Below are positions 1-7,850 of a stretch of 39,452 bases of DNA, one piece after another. A program made the position numbers and the translations under genes. Origin of the DNA: an uncultured bacterium. Lineage in GTDB: Bacteria > Bacillota > Clostridia > Oscillospirales > CAG-272. A model generated the notes under the pieces. It was not told the DNA's origin. It made no database searches and worked only from the letters and a program-made list of their open reading frames with translations. The stretch is from NCBI GenBank assembly GCA_949293405.1, contig CASFDI010000015.1, positions 1 through 39,452 of the forward strand, written 5' to 3'. The number at the start of each line of letters is the position of its first letter. The stretch's first letter is position 1.

Positions 1-255
1 AAAGTTAAAAGAACTTTTTTTATCATATAATTTCATCGTGCCCACAATAATTTTATATTTAAATGCGTTTATTACTTCGCTAAAGAAAGCAGGTGATGTA
101 GAATTTATAAAATCCAATGATGTATCAATAAAACGGTACAAATCTTCTAAATGATAACAGCAGACCAAAATATTCTCAGTTTCATATGCAATAGCAGATA
201 TGTTCTTTTGAAAATCGTCCAATTTATCCCATTCAATTTTAAGATTGTTATTCAT
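1..255 (-). CDS. Partial AbiU2-like HEPN-domain protein (3' end outside window)
   Basis: An open frame starts at the ATG at 255 (minus strand) and runs off the left edge after 85 codons without a stop. The protein begins MNNNLKIEWDKLDDFQ and contains SPAFFSEVINAFKYKII followed by MKLYDKK. This order (helix, SPAFF, long helix, L.DK) resembles the N-terminal half of AbiU2-type HEPN proteins, which are linked to phage abortive infection or toxin-antitoxin function. The catalytic RxxxxH motif would lie outside the window, so activity cannot be judged. The DNA is AT-rich like the next gene on the right, which is divergently oriented. The family call is a by-eye resemblance; a generic HEPN or unknown helical protein is the alternative. 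Confidence 0.5.
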   Translation of the reverse strand, partial: MNNNLKIEWDKLDDFQKNISAIAYETENILVCCYHLEDLYRFIDTSLDFINSTSPAFFSEVINAFKYKIIVGTMKLYDKKSSFNF

Positions 256-343
256 ATACCACCGGAAAATCCACTTGATGTAAGTTGCACTTATAATATA
301 TCAGAAATTTAGTTAAAATGCAATATTATTTGTTGCACCTGAT

Positions 344-395
344 ACACCTATTGTAATTGAATTCCTGTGGTTGGACAGCAATAGGTGTTTTTCTT
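344..395 (+). terminator. Intrinsic terminator, rightward
   Basis: A perfect 10-bp inverted repeat (ACACCTATTG at 344-353, CAATAGGTGT at 379-388) is followed directly by a T-rich run. The loop is long (about 25 nt). No plus-strand gene precedes it in the window, so it may be left over from a lost gene or act as a leader attenuator. Confidence 0.55.
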
Positions 396-525
396 TTTTT
401 GCGTCAAAATCGCTGTAATAGTATTCTTTTTCCTTTGCTATAAAAGGTGTAAAAATATGAAATGTGGGATATTAAAAGGTTTTTCAGGTTTGTCGAACAT
501 ATTTTCTTCTGATACTAAAAGTGCC

Positions 526-553
526 TTGATTTTTTATTCCAAAGGTATATAAT
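526..553 (+). promoter_or_regulatory. Candidate promoter of the HEAT-like gene
   Basis: TTGATT at 526-531 and TATAAT at 548-553 with a 16-bp spacer. The start codon at 593 lies about 33 nt after the expected transcription start. Confidence 0.5.
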
Positions 554-592
554 AGTATTATGTATTTAAAGCTTTTTGAGGGGAAATATAAT

Positions 593-1948
593 ATGAACAA
601 ATCTGAATTCAAGCGGGCGATGTGTTGCGGTCTTGGCAGATGCGTGGTTGAACTGTCCTCATCCGGTAACATCAACAAATACAAGAATATAGTACTGTGG
701 GGCTGTTTGCATCATTTATCTTACGATAAAGTGTTTGAGGGAACGCGTGCATATTATGTTTATAAATTGACAGAATTTTTCCAAGACGAAATGTTTTTCT
801 TATGCCCTGTAGCAGAAAAATTTTCCTCGCTTTCTGCTTGCGCCGATTCGGATACTTTCGCACATTGTTGTGAACTTCTTTGTTGTTTTGCTGAATCCGG
901 AAACGACTTTGCGGAGCAAATTCTGAAAGAGAAGTATGCAGATTTATATTCCTTTTTATCAGAAGAATCTGATAAAGCAAAATTGAAAAAGGCTTCGGTG
1001 AATTTTGAAAACCTGTGTGTTTATTCAGATTCTCTGTATGGCTTTTCCTTCTTCTGCAAAATATGCAAAGATATAGGAGAATTGTTCTTACATAAAAAAG
1101 ATGCGGATTTTTCGTGGTTTTATCATAACGGCGAAAGTCGATTCGGCAAAAAGCGAGTACAGGCCTTTTTGAAAAAGAAAGCCGTCAAGGAAAATGAATA
1201 TGCTGTCTTTTATGACAGGCTGTGTTTGGAAAATGTAAAAGAACAGGACACTACTGCAAGAGCAGAAACAACTGCAAAACGGATTGAAAAAGTGAGAAAA
1301 GGAACCGAGAGTTTGCGGGATCGGCTTAGATTGCGCTATAACAAGAACTTACAGCAAAGCAACTTTCTTGCAGAGATGATCCGTTCCACCAATGACGAGA
1401 ATCGCAAGGCACAGCTGTTGCAATGCTTTTGCGAGGATTGCCCCATTAAAAGCGAAGATTTGATTGCTTATTATCAGAAAGGAAATATTGCCTTAAAAAA
1501 AGAGGCCTTGCGGATTTTAAGTGAGCGTCGGGAAAGTCAACTGCGCGAATTTGCTTTAATGGTGCTGCAAGAAGATCCGGGGAACGGCAGTGTAGTGATT
1601 TTGTTGTTGAATAATGGTCTTCCGGGTGATGAAAAAATTCTGTTTTCCGCTCTCATAAAACTTAAAATTGATTATGGAGACAGTGAAAATTGGCATGATG
1701 CATTTTCCGCTGTAATGGTGGCCGATTTCAAAAAAATATCTGTCCCGAAGGAAGTATTATATTATATTTACGAGAATTCGCTATGTTCTTTTTGTCGCGG
1801 GAGCGCAATCCGTCTTCTTGCACGGAAGAGATGGCTTACGGAAGATATATTGCATGAATGCCTTTATGATTCCAATTACGAAATAAGATTGTGGGCAGAA
1901 AAGAAACTCAACAGAAAAACTGCTGGAAATGCAAAAACAGACTTATAA
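593..1948 (+). CDS. HEAT-repeat-like protein of unknown function
   Basis: 451 aa. The ATG at 593 is chosen over the in-frame ATG at 560 because GAGGGG sits 7-12 nt upstream of it. No signal peptide or membrane segment is visible. The N-terminal half is rich in Cys and aromatic residues. From about residue 200 it is strongly helical and charged, with a coiled-coil-like stretch around 225-260. The C-terminal third has paired helices of HEAT-like character (AIRLLARKRWLTEDILHECL, then YEIRLWAEKKLN at the end). HEAT repeats usually mediate protein binding; no catalytic motif is seen. The gene is far more AT-rich than the rest of the window, which suggests recent acquisition. Neighbours are an AbiU2-like gene and a membrane protein, so a role in an accessory island is possible but unproven. 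Confidence 0.8.
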   Translation: MNKSEFKRAMCCGLGRCVVELSSSGNINKYKNIVLWGCLHHLSYDKVFEGTRAYYVYKLTEFFQDEMFFLCPVAEKFSSLSACADSDTFAHCCELLCCFAESGNDFAEQILKEKYADLYSFLSEESDKAKLKKASVNFENLCVYSDSLYGFSFFCKICKDIGELFLHKKDADFSWFYHNGESRFGKKRVQAFLKKKAVKENEYAVFYDRLCLENVKEQDTTARAETTAKRIEKVRKGTESLRDRLRLRYNKNLQQSNFLAEMIRSTNDENRKAQLLQCFCEDCPIKSEDLIAYYQKGNIALKKEALRILSERRESQLREFALMVLQEDPGNGSVVILLLNNGLPGDEKILFSALIKLKIDYGDSENWHDAFSAVMVADFKKISVPKEVLYYIYENSLCSFCRGSAIRLLARKRWLTEDILHECLYDSNYEIRLWAEKKLNRKTAGNAKTDL

Positions 1949-2135
1949 AAATGAAATACAGAGGAAAACCGTGAACCTGACGATTGCAAAGTCAGCCGAT
2001 CCTGAAAACGCCATTACATTTACGATCCGAACGAGCTTTCCGAATAAGAAAAGCAGAAAAAGTACTGCCTGTTTGACTCAAAAAAACCGATCTGCGGGAC
2101 GGAACGGTCCGTAAAGAAAGGAGACACATGAGTAA

Positions 2136-3506
2136 ATGCTTGCCATTATACTGAAAAACAAAGAGCAATATGTATCGCCCATATTTGCGGTAAAAGAGGC
2201 GGGATGGCGTTCTGAGGTACTGGCATTTGACAGTCGGCAGTCGCATATTGAAAGAATCAGAATGTGGCGCCCCCATCGTCAGGTGTTCATTGTCGATTGG
2301 GAAGACTTCGAAGGAAAAAGAAAAAAATGGACGGGTTATGATTGGGTTCTGGATGACAGCAGATTATGGAAAGCCCTGCGGTTCCGGAAGAGAGCCGATA
2401 TCAGCTCGTTTCCGGAATTCGGGAAATACACGGGTGAGATCACTCTTCCGGAATGGTTCGAGCTCCGGCAGGAGAAGGACATTCTGAGTCTAATGAAGCT
2501 TACATTCGGTTTTCATGATTCCTTCCTGATGAGAGTCGATCAGAACGGTCAGGATATCGAAATTGAATTTGATACTACTTGGGGTTGTATCGTCACCGTA
2601 AAGTTTCAGGGTGTACGGGATGTGGCTTTTGTGGACCGGATCGGTATTATATATGATTCTGAACTTGAACAAACGGACGGCGGTTTTCGTTGGATGGTCA
2701 CTTGCTTTGACTCCGGCGGAATCGGAGGAGTCGTGGATGACGCTCCTTTTTCGGGAGAGCCTTATATTTTCTGTGATAACATCAAGTGGAACATGAGAAC
2801 CGGCATGAGCCGTTATAGTGGCGAAAAGAAATACAACACACTTGACGAGCTGTACAATGATCTGAAATCTGTGTCTGATCATGTGTTTCTCAAAGACGGT
2901 CAACTCATTCTGCATCATAAAAATGACACGCTTGTGATAGAGAAAAGCCCGAAAGGTTACAGAACTTATTTTAATGGTAAGCAGGAAAAGGAAATTACGG
3001 GTGATATTTTCGAGCATGCAAGTGATTTTTTAACGCAGATCAATCCCGAAGACATAGAAGAGGAAGTTCTGGCAGATATTCAGTCGGTCAAGCCGTTGTA
3101 TATATGGCATTATATGAAGTATGCACTTTTCATTTCTGTTCTGTGGTCTGCGCTTGGGTTGTTCTTGCATTTTGGGGAAAAAATGCATTGGGTGTTGCTT
3201 GCAGTGTTATTTCTGCCTGTTTTACTGCTCGTTCTGATCTGTCCGGTCGTCTTTTTAATCGGGGAAACAGAACGAAGATATATGATCACGCCGACAAAAA
3301 TATATTATTTTAATGGAGATGTTTTCTGTTCATTGCTTTATATTTCCGAAATAAAAGACATCAAGTTATATCGCAGTTTATTAAAAAAGGGGATCGGAAC
3401 AATAAAAATCAGGCAGAAGAATGCAATCACATTCGGCGAGGGGCTTATTGCGGTCAAAGAGGCAGAAAAAATTTATAAGCTGATCAATCAAACAAGAGTC
3501 GTGTAG
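2136..3506 (+). CDS. Membrane protein with C-terminal bacterial PH-like domain
   Basis: 456 aa. The first ~310 residues are soluble. They include a segment near 120-205 (FGFHDSFLMRV, then DGGFRWMVTCFDSGGIGG) whose DNA is partly duplicated at 3863-3949. Two hydrophobic segments lie at about 325-347 and 350-375, followed by a short domain (RRYMITPTKIYYFNGD, then YISEIKDIKLYRS) that looks like a bacterial PH domain of the YdbT/bPH type. The topology suggests anchoring with both ends cytosolic. The start is awkward: the good AAGGAG site (2118-2123) serves an ATG at 2128 that opens only an 8-codon frame (MSKCLPLY, stop), while the long frame begins at 2136. Either translation is coupled, or an indel has damaged the original start. 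Function unknown. Confidence 0.75.
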   Translation: MLAIILKNKEQYVSPIFAVKEAGWRSEVLAFDSRQSHIERIRMWRPHRQVFIVDWEDFEGKRKKWTGYDWVLDDSRLWKALRFRKRADISSFPEFGKYTGEITLPEWFELRQEKDILSLMKLTFGFHDSFLMRVDQNGQDIEIEFDTTWGCIVTVKFQGVRDVAFVDRIGIIYDSELEQTDGGFRWMVTCFDSGGIGGVVDDAPFSGEPYIFCDNIKWNMRTGMSRYSGEKKYNTLDELYNDLKSVSDHVFLKDGQLILHHKNDTLVIEKSPKGYRTYFNGKQEKEITGDIFEHASDFLTQINPEDIEEEVLADIQSVKPLYIWHYMKYALFISVLWSALGLFLHFGEKMHWVLLAVLFLPVLLLVLICPVVFLIGETERRYMITPTKIYYFNGDVFCSLLYISEIKDIKLYRSLLKKGIGTIKIRQKNAITFGEGLIAVKEAEKIYKLINQTRVV

Positions 3507-3561
3507 TCTGAATATCCGAAGATGATATCCGACTGCTGAGCCTGTAACGGAGAAAGGAACC

Positions 3562-3720
3562 ACGATATTTTATTCAGACATTCCTCCCGAAAAGCGGCAT
3601 CGCGGCCGATTCTGTTATCTGAAACCGTTCAATGAATACCCCGGCAGTTTTGACAACTGAACAAACAGAGAGATCTGCAGGGAAGTGGACGCCTGTTTTA
3701 ATCAGCATGAAGTGATATCC
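3562..3720 (+). pseudogene. Possible decayed small gene
   Basis: AGAAAGGAACC (3551-3561) resembles a ribosome-binding site but is followed by ACG, not ATG. The frame then reads sensible protein-like sequence (YSDIPPEKRHRGRFCYLKPF), meets a TGA at 3658-3660, continues in frame as TNREICREVDACFNQHEV, and stops again at 3721. A lost start plus an internal stop fits a dead gene. The family is not recognised; this rests only on composition and may be chance. Confidence 0.3.
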
Positions 3721-3837
3721 TGAATATTCTTCAGGATTATGCAGATGCTCCGAAAGCAGAATCAGGATTGAACAGGTGATACCGTAAAAACAGATCAATG
3801 ACCGAGGGGGCACAGCAGAGATCACTGCCGATGCGAA

Positions 3838-3968
3838 TAGATAATTCTGAACCTGGACAACAGGACGGCGGTTTTCGCCGGATGGTCACTTGCTTTGACT
3901 CCGGCGGAATCGGAGGAGTCACGGATGACGCTCCTTTTTCGGGAGAGCCATACATCTTTTGCGACCGG
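3838..3968 (+). pseudogene. Duplicated fragment of the PH-protein gene
   Basis: Bases 3863-3949 match 2675-2761 over 87 nt with only four differences (two adjacent pairs). Weaker similarity extends about 20 nt upstream (ATTCTGAAC shared) and a few codons downstream (GEPYIFCD shared in protein). The frame stays open but the fragment has no start or remaining domains, ending in an unrelated tail at 3998. It is a partial duplication or the remnant of a second gene copy. Confidence 0.75.
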
Positions 3969-4082
3969 GTTCCGTGGCGAGTTGTAAAGGTCGGGTAAAA
4001 CTGTTTTGACCGGATTTCAGGCTGGGCAGAGACCTGCAATGAACGGTCAGGTGTGCTGTCCCCTTCCGGAAAAGGATCCCGC

Positions 4083-4170
4083 AAGAACCGAGTAAGAACC
4101 GGATAAGTATCGGATAAGGACCGGGCAAGGACCGGATAAGGATAGAATAAGTATTGAATAAGACCCGGAT
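4083..4170 (+). repeat. Eight tandem 11-bp repeats
   Basis: Eight consecutive units of exactly 11 bp, consensus AAGGACCGGAT, run without gaps from 4083 to 4170 (for example AAGAACCGGAT, AAGTATCGGAT, AAGGACCGGAT, AAGTATTGAAT). Units differ by one to a few substitutions. The period is close to one DNA helical turn, so each unit faces the same side of the helix. No coding frame is supported here. Confidence 0.85.
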
Positions 4171-4277
4171 CGGGGATGGCAAGGCGTTCCGATGCCGGCT
4201 CCTGGATGCTCAGTGCCCTCCGGGGGCCGGGGTTTGCCGCACGAGCATGCCCGGACTGTTGCGGCAGTCCGCAGATG

Positions 4278-4321
4278 GCGGGTGTTCATATTCCGTCCAT
4301 ATGAACACCCGCTTTTCTTTT
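4278..4321 (+). terminator. Strong intrinsic terminator, rightward
   Basis: Perfect 14-bp stem (left arm 4278-4291, right arm 4299-4312, starting GCGGGTGTTC), 7-nt loop, then TTTTCTTTT. No intact gene precedes it closely. Confidence 0.85.
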
Positions 4322-4470
4322 AAACAGAACCGGCAGAAGGGTGACGGCTTCACAGCCCCAAGGACCGTCAATCCTTTACAAACAACCCGTCTGTCGTGAA
4401 TTAGATGACCGATTGCTTCTGTGACAACGGATGCGATCTGGGGAATCCCACCCCGGCGTTCCGTTTCATC

Positions 4471-4511
4471 AAGGTTTCCCCAGCGCCATATGGCGCTGAG
4501 GAAACCTTTTT
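4471..4511 (+). terminator. Strong intrinsic terminator, rightward
   Basis: Stem AAGGTTTCC plus CAGCGCC (4471-4487), ATAT loop, complementary arm to 4508, one internal C/A mismatch, then a T run. The base of the stem is A/T-rich on the left, so weak leftward activity is also possible. Confidence 0.8.
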
Positions 4512-4822
4512 ATCAGCGTTAAAATCGGGCAGAAATTCGTTCCGTTTCCGCTCGCCGCCCGGATGGCGCTTTTCGGAGCTATGGCGGCTGCAGGGTAACA
4601 TGGAAGGGAGAAGGCACCGCAGCCCGGTGGCAGGACCGGTGTCTCATATAGGAACATCACTGTCCCGGGAGACCGGATTCCTTTGCAGCCGGGGCGGTCT
4701 CTTGGCAGGGATCCATGGTGCAAAAAACGAGAGTGTCAGACCCCCTGACGCAGAAAGTCTGCAGCTATATGAATTTCAAGCTTTCAGTTCCGTTTTGCTC
4801 TTCGCGCACCTCCGCTCCTGAA

Positions 4823-4851
4823 GAAAAACCGTCCGGTAAAACCCGGACGGT
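4823..4851 (-). terminator. Terminator of the kinase/regulator operon
   Basis: On the minus strand ACCGTCCGG (4851-4843) pairs with CCGGACGGT (4836-4828) across a 6-nt loop and is followed by TTTTC. It lies about 150 nt beyond the kinase stop codon. Confidence 0.8.
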
Positions 4852-4998
4852 GCACTGCTTTATGCTGTTCTGCCGCAGGAGAGTCCTTTTCCATGGTCCG
4901 CTTCTGACGGACTTGCGCAGCAGAACACGGGTGTTTTGTTTGCATGAATGTGTGCACGGATGGCGGCGCCTGCTACAAAGGCGGCGCGGCCGTATGCT

Positions 4999-7011
4999 TT
5001 ACGCAAGCGGCAAAGTTGCCGAAAAGATCGTGACATCATCTTTGCGTTCATATGTCAATTTTCCGTGCATGGATTCGATGGCGGCTTTGGCCAGGAAGAG
5101 TCCGAGACCGGAGTTGTTTTCGGAAGGATCTCCCGAAACGAACGGATCAAAGATATTTTTGTCGGTTGTAACGCCCCGTCCGTCATCGATGATATTGAGA
5201 TGACAAAACCCTTTGCTTTTTGTTGCCGTTACAGACAAATGTGTGCAGAACGAGTGCTCGATGGCGTTTAACACCAAATTCAGTATTACGCTCTTCAAAG
5301 CGGCTTTTTTTGCGTACACATTTAATTTTTCGGGAAGCGTAACTGTGAGAAAGATGCCGTTTGCCTCGCAGTCGGGGCGCAGATCGTCGGTTACACTGCG
5401 CACCAGCTCGCTCAGATTCAATATTTCGGACTGTTCCGCAACATGGTTTTGCCTGCCGTACTTTCCCAGATCTGCAAAATCTTTTTTCAGTTCTGCATTT
5501 TTCTGCAATAAGGAATCCACTTTTGCAACCAGTTCCGGCACAGATAAATTCTGTCGCAGATCCAACAGGGAACCGTTCATGCTGAAGACGGTTTTTTTCA
5601 TGTCGTGGCTTACATACAGTAAAATTTTATCGCGTTCGGAAAGGACATTTTTCAGACTGCGCGTCTGCAATTCCACTTCCTGCTCCAGATTGGTCGTAAG
5701 GTACCGGTTGCGGATTTCCGCATAGATAAATTCACGAAGGCCCAACACCAGCGTGATTCCGAGCATCGCAAGGCACAGCCAGAATGCGGGGGAGAGCACA
5801 ATAAACGGAAGCGATTGAGACAGAAACAAGGCCGTGAGGGTCAACACGCCGGAGACGACGTTGTTCAGACGCAGTCCGATCGGCTTGCCTTTGCATACAT
5901 CGTAAATCGTAAACCCGAAGACAAGGGCAATGCTGACGAGCGCCAGAATGAAATAGGCACGGCTGATTGCCGTATAGGCAGACGCACTCGTGCAGAAAGG
6001 GGACAGAAAGGATAATACGGCCGCGGCAAGGGCGCAAGCGGTCGCCAAAGGCAGAACCGGAATCTTTCTTATCTTCTTCGGAAGGTATAGCGCAGAGGCA
6101 AAGAGGATAAAGCCCGTGAAAAAGCGGCGTATCCCAAGCAGCAGATACGGAACGGTGGTAAACCCGAATAACAAGTAAGTGGAAAACAATGCTGAGAAAA
6201 TGCCGGCGGCAAACAGCAGCTGCGGAATGAAAGAGAAGGAGCGCCTCAGAATACAGATCAACAGAAACAGCAGAAATGTTGCAGCCCCGATAATCGAGCC
6301 GATCAGAAGGACCGAGCGGTTCCCGGCAACCGTTTTCTGAATCGCCGCATCGTCTCCGATCAGAATACCGCCTGATAATCCTGTGAAGTTCTCGTTGTCC
6401 GCTTCGTAATGGATCGTGACGAGGCATTCTCTGGAGTACTTGTTCTCGGCAGAAATGGGAATATCGATAAACAGAGGCTCTGTGGCAGTCTGATGTGTGA
6501 CCGTATCATCAAATTCAGACGGGGATGAGTAATTGGTATAGTACTCGGTATTGTATCGGTCAATCGAGCCGACATACTCTTTATTCTGATATTGTACATA
6601 CACACTGCATGCAGAAAATACGGGGGGAATGTACATGGTCAGGTGCCAGTTTCCGTCCGGTTTCAACAGATGATTCAGGCTGTCGCTCTCTGCCCACTCT
6701 TCTATCGTCAATGTATCTATATAAAACCGGTATGTTCCGCGTTTTGCGGATTCGGTGCCGCTGTTTTCGCCGGATACAATCTGGTCCAGTTCCGCAAATT
6801 CATCCGGAAGATAGTTGAACGCCGTCATGTTCATAACGCCTTGCACATCCAGGATGGAGACGGTGTTTACGGACACACCGTTATAGTCTTTTTTCCGGAC
6901 AGGCGTATCCCGGATGGCAGTGCGCTCCGCAAAACTTAAAATAATCGAAAGTGCCGAGCAGAAAAGAACCAAACCAATCAAGATAGAGATATTTTTCATG
7001 TTCTTTTTCAT
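4999..7011 (-). CDS. 7TM-type sensor histidine kinase
   Basis: 670 aa. Order: N-terminal signal/anchor (about 5-27), a beta-rich extracytoplasmic region (about 30-215), a seven-helix membrane block (about 228-430), a coiled-coil linker, then the kinase core. His469 in LYVSHDMKK is the likely phosphorylation site. The N-box reads LNLVLNAIEHSF, the G1 box DDGRGV and the G2 box NSGLGLFLAK. This layout matches 7TMR-DISM receptors, which sense small extracellular ligands, often carbohydrate-like. The ATG overlaps the regulator's TGA (ATGA), so the two are translationally coupled. The HisKA helix is divergent (SHDMKK rather than SHELR). Ligand and targets cannot be inferred. Confidence 0.9.
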   Translation of the reverse strand: MKKNMKNISILIGLVLFCSALSIILSFAERTAIRDTPVRKKDYNGVSVNTVSILDVQGVMNMTAFNYLPDEFAELDQIVSGENSGTESAKRGTYRFYIDTLTIEEWAESDSLNHLLKPDGNWHLTMYIPPVFSACSVYVQYQNKEYVGSIDRYNTEYYTNYSSPSEFDDTVTHQTATEPLFIDIPISAENKYSRECLVTIHYEADNENFTGLSGGILIGDDAAIQKTVAGNRSVLLIGSIIGAATFLLFLLICILRRSFSFIPQLLFAAGIFSALFSTYLLFGFTTVPYLLLGIRRFFTGFILFASALYLPKKIRKIPVLPLATACALAAAVLSFLSPFCTSASAYTAISRAYFILALVSIALVFGFTIYDVCKGKPIGLRLNNVVSGVLTLTALFLSQSLPFIVLSPAFWLCLAMLGITLVLGLREFIYAEIRNRYLTTNLEQEVELQTRSLKNVLSERDKILLYVSHDMKKTVFSMNGSLLDLRQNLSVPELVAKVDSLLQKNAELKKDFADLGKYGRQNHVAEQSEILNLSELVRSVTDDLRPDCEANGIFLTVTLPEKLNVYAKKAALKSVILNLVLNAIEHSFCTHLSVTATKSKGFCHLNIIDDGRGVTTDKNIFDPFVSGDPSENNSGLGLFLAKAAIESMHGKLTYERKDDVTIFSATLPLA

Positions 7012-7685
7012 AGGACCTCTCCCGTAAAACAGTATCCTTTATTGAATTCGGTACGGATGATGCTTGAGGGCATGGCGGCATTTAATTTCCTGCGCAGCGA
7101 GGATAAATGCGCGCGTATGGTCGTGGTATGCAGACTGGGCGCACACCAGATTTTTTCATAGATTTCGTCAGCGGTAAAGCACTTGCCCCGGTTTTTTACC
7201 AGAAAAAACAAAATATTGAATTCCGAAGGTGTAAGCGAAATAAGCTCGCCCTTGTATTTTACGGTACGCGTATTGGAGTTGATGGAAAAAGATCCGAAAG
7301 CCTCCACCGCGTCCGATTTGGGGAGCAGCCGCAGTGCAATATGTGTCTCCAGAAGCCGCATCGAACAGGGTTTTACAACATAATCGGAGGCCCCCGAGGT
7401 AAGCCCTGTCAGAACGGTATCCTCGCTGTCCAGGGAAGAAAGAATGATCACCGGCGGCAAAGCAGGAACTGCTTCGAACAGATCCATCCCCATGCTGTTT
7501 CTGAGTATCAGGTCCAGAACCACGGCATCGATGCTGTCCACTGTCGTCAGCAGACTGACCGCTTCTTCGACATCCGAGGTGGTCAGAACAGTATTTGCGG
7601 GAGAAAAATACGCGGTCATTTCCTTGATCAGCCTGTCATCGTCTTCTACAAACAGCAATGTTCTGCCGCATACGGTATAATTCAT
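7008..7685 (-). CDS. OmpR/PhoB-family response regulator
   Basis: 225 aa. The ATG at 7685 is chosen because GGGAG lies about 8 nt upstream and the receiver domain starts at once (RTLLFVEDDD). The acidic pair sits at residues 15-17, the phospho-acceptor is Asp58 (VVLDLI), and YVVKPCS supplies the conserved Lys. The C-terminal winged helix is clear (LTPSEFNILFFLVKNRGK, then IRAHLSSLRRKL and GYCFTGE). It should be phosphorylated by the kinase encoded immediately downstream and then bind DNA. It is the first gene of a two-gene operon with its own promoter. It lies about 1.4 kb from the RiPP locus and faces away from it, so a link to that locus is open. Confidence 0.92.
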   Translation of the reverse strand: MNYTVCGRTLLFVEDDDRLIKEMTAYFSPANTVLTTSDVEEAVSLLTTVDSIDAVVLDLILRNSMGMDLFEAVPALPPVIILSSLDSEDTVLTGLTSGASDYVVKPCSMRLLETHIALRLLPKSDAVEAFGSFSINSNTRTVKYKGELISLTPSEFNILFFLVKNRGKCFTADEIYEKIWCAPSLHTTTIRAHLSSLRRKLNAAMPSSIIRTEFNKGYCFTGEVL

Positions 7686-7821
7686 ACATGTTCTCCCTTG
7701 GGTAAATCTGCAGATTGGAAATGGAGGTTGCAAGAGTAAGAAGGCTTGTACACAGGGAAGTGTGAGCAGAACGGGGTGCCACACACCAATCCGGAAGGAA
7801 TAATCTCTGTGAACCATATAG

Positions 7822-7850
7822 ATTCTACCACAAAACCGGGATAAAATCAA
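7822..7850 (-). promoter_or_regulatory. Promoter of the two-component operon
   Basis: On the minus strand TTGATT (7850-7845) and TAGAAT (7827-7822) with a 17-bp spacer, about 130 nt before the regulator start. This leaves a long 5' leader. Confidence 0.6.

Larger units (their letters stand above)
3507..4998. other. 1.5-kb gene-poor interval with relics, repeat and terminators
   Basis: No convincing intact gene on either strand. The interval holds a possible decayed reading frame (3562-3720), a duplicated piece of the PH-protein gene (3838-3968), eight 11-bp tandem repeats (4083-4170), two strong rightward terminators (4278-4321, 4471-4511) and the leftward terminator of the kinase operon (4823-4851). 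It reads as a decaying accessory region. Open frames here have poor composition and no ribosome-binding sites. Confidence 0.7.

Noticed and set aside
1929-2114. A 61-codon frame overlapping the end of the HEAT-like gene
   Set aside because: No ribosome-binding site, low-quality basic composition, begins inside the previous gene.
4405-4821. A 138-codon plus-strand frame
   Set aside because: It reads straight through a strong terminator hairpin and has no family-like sequence or ribosome-binding site.
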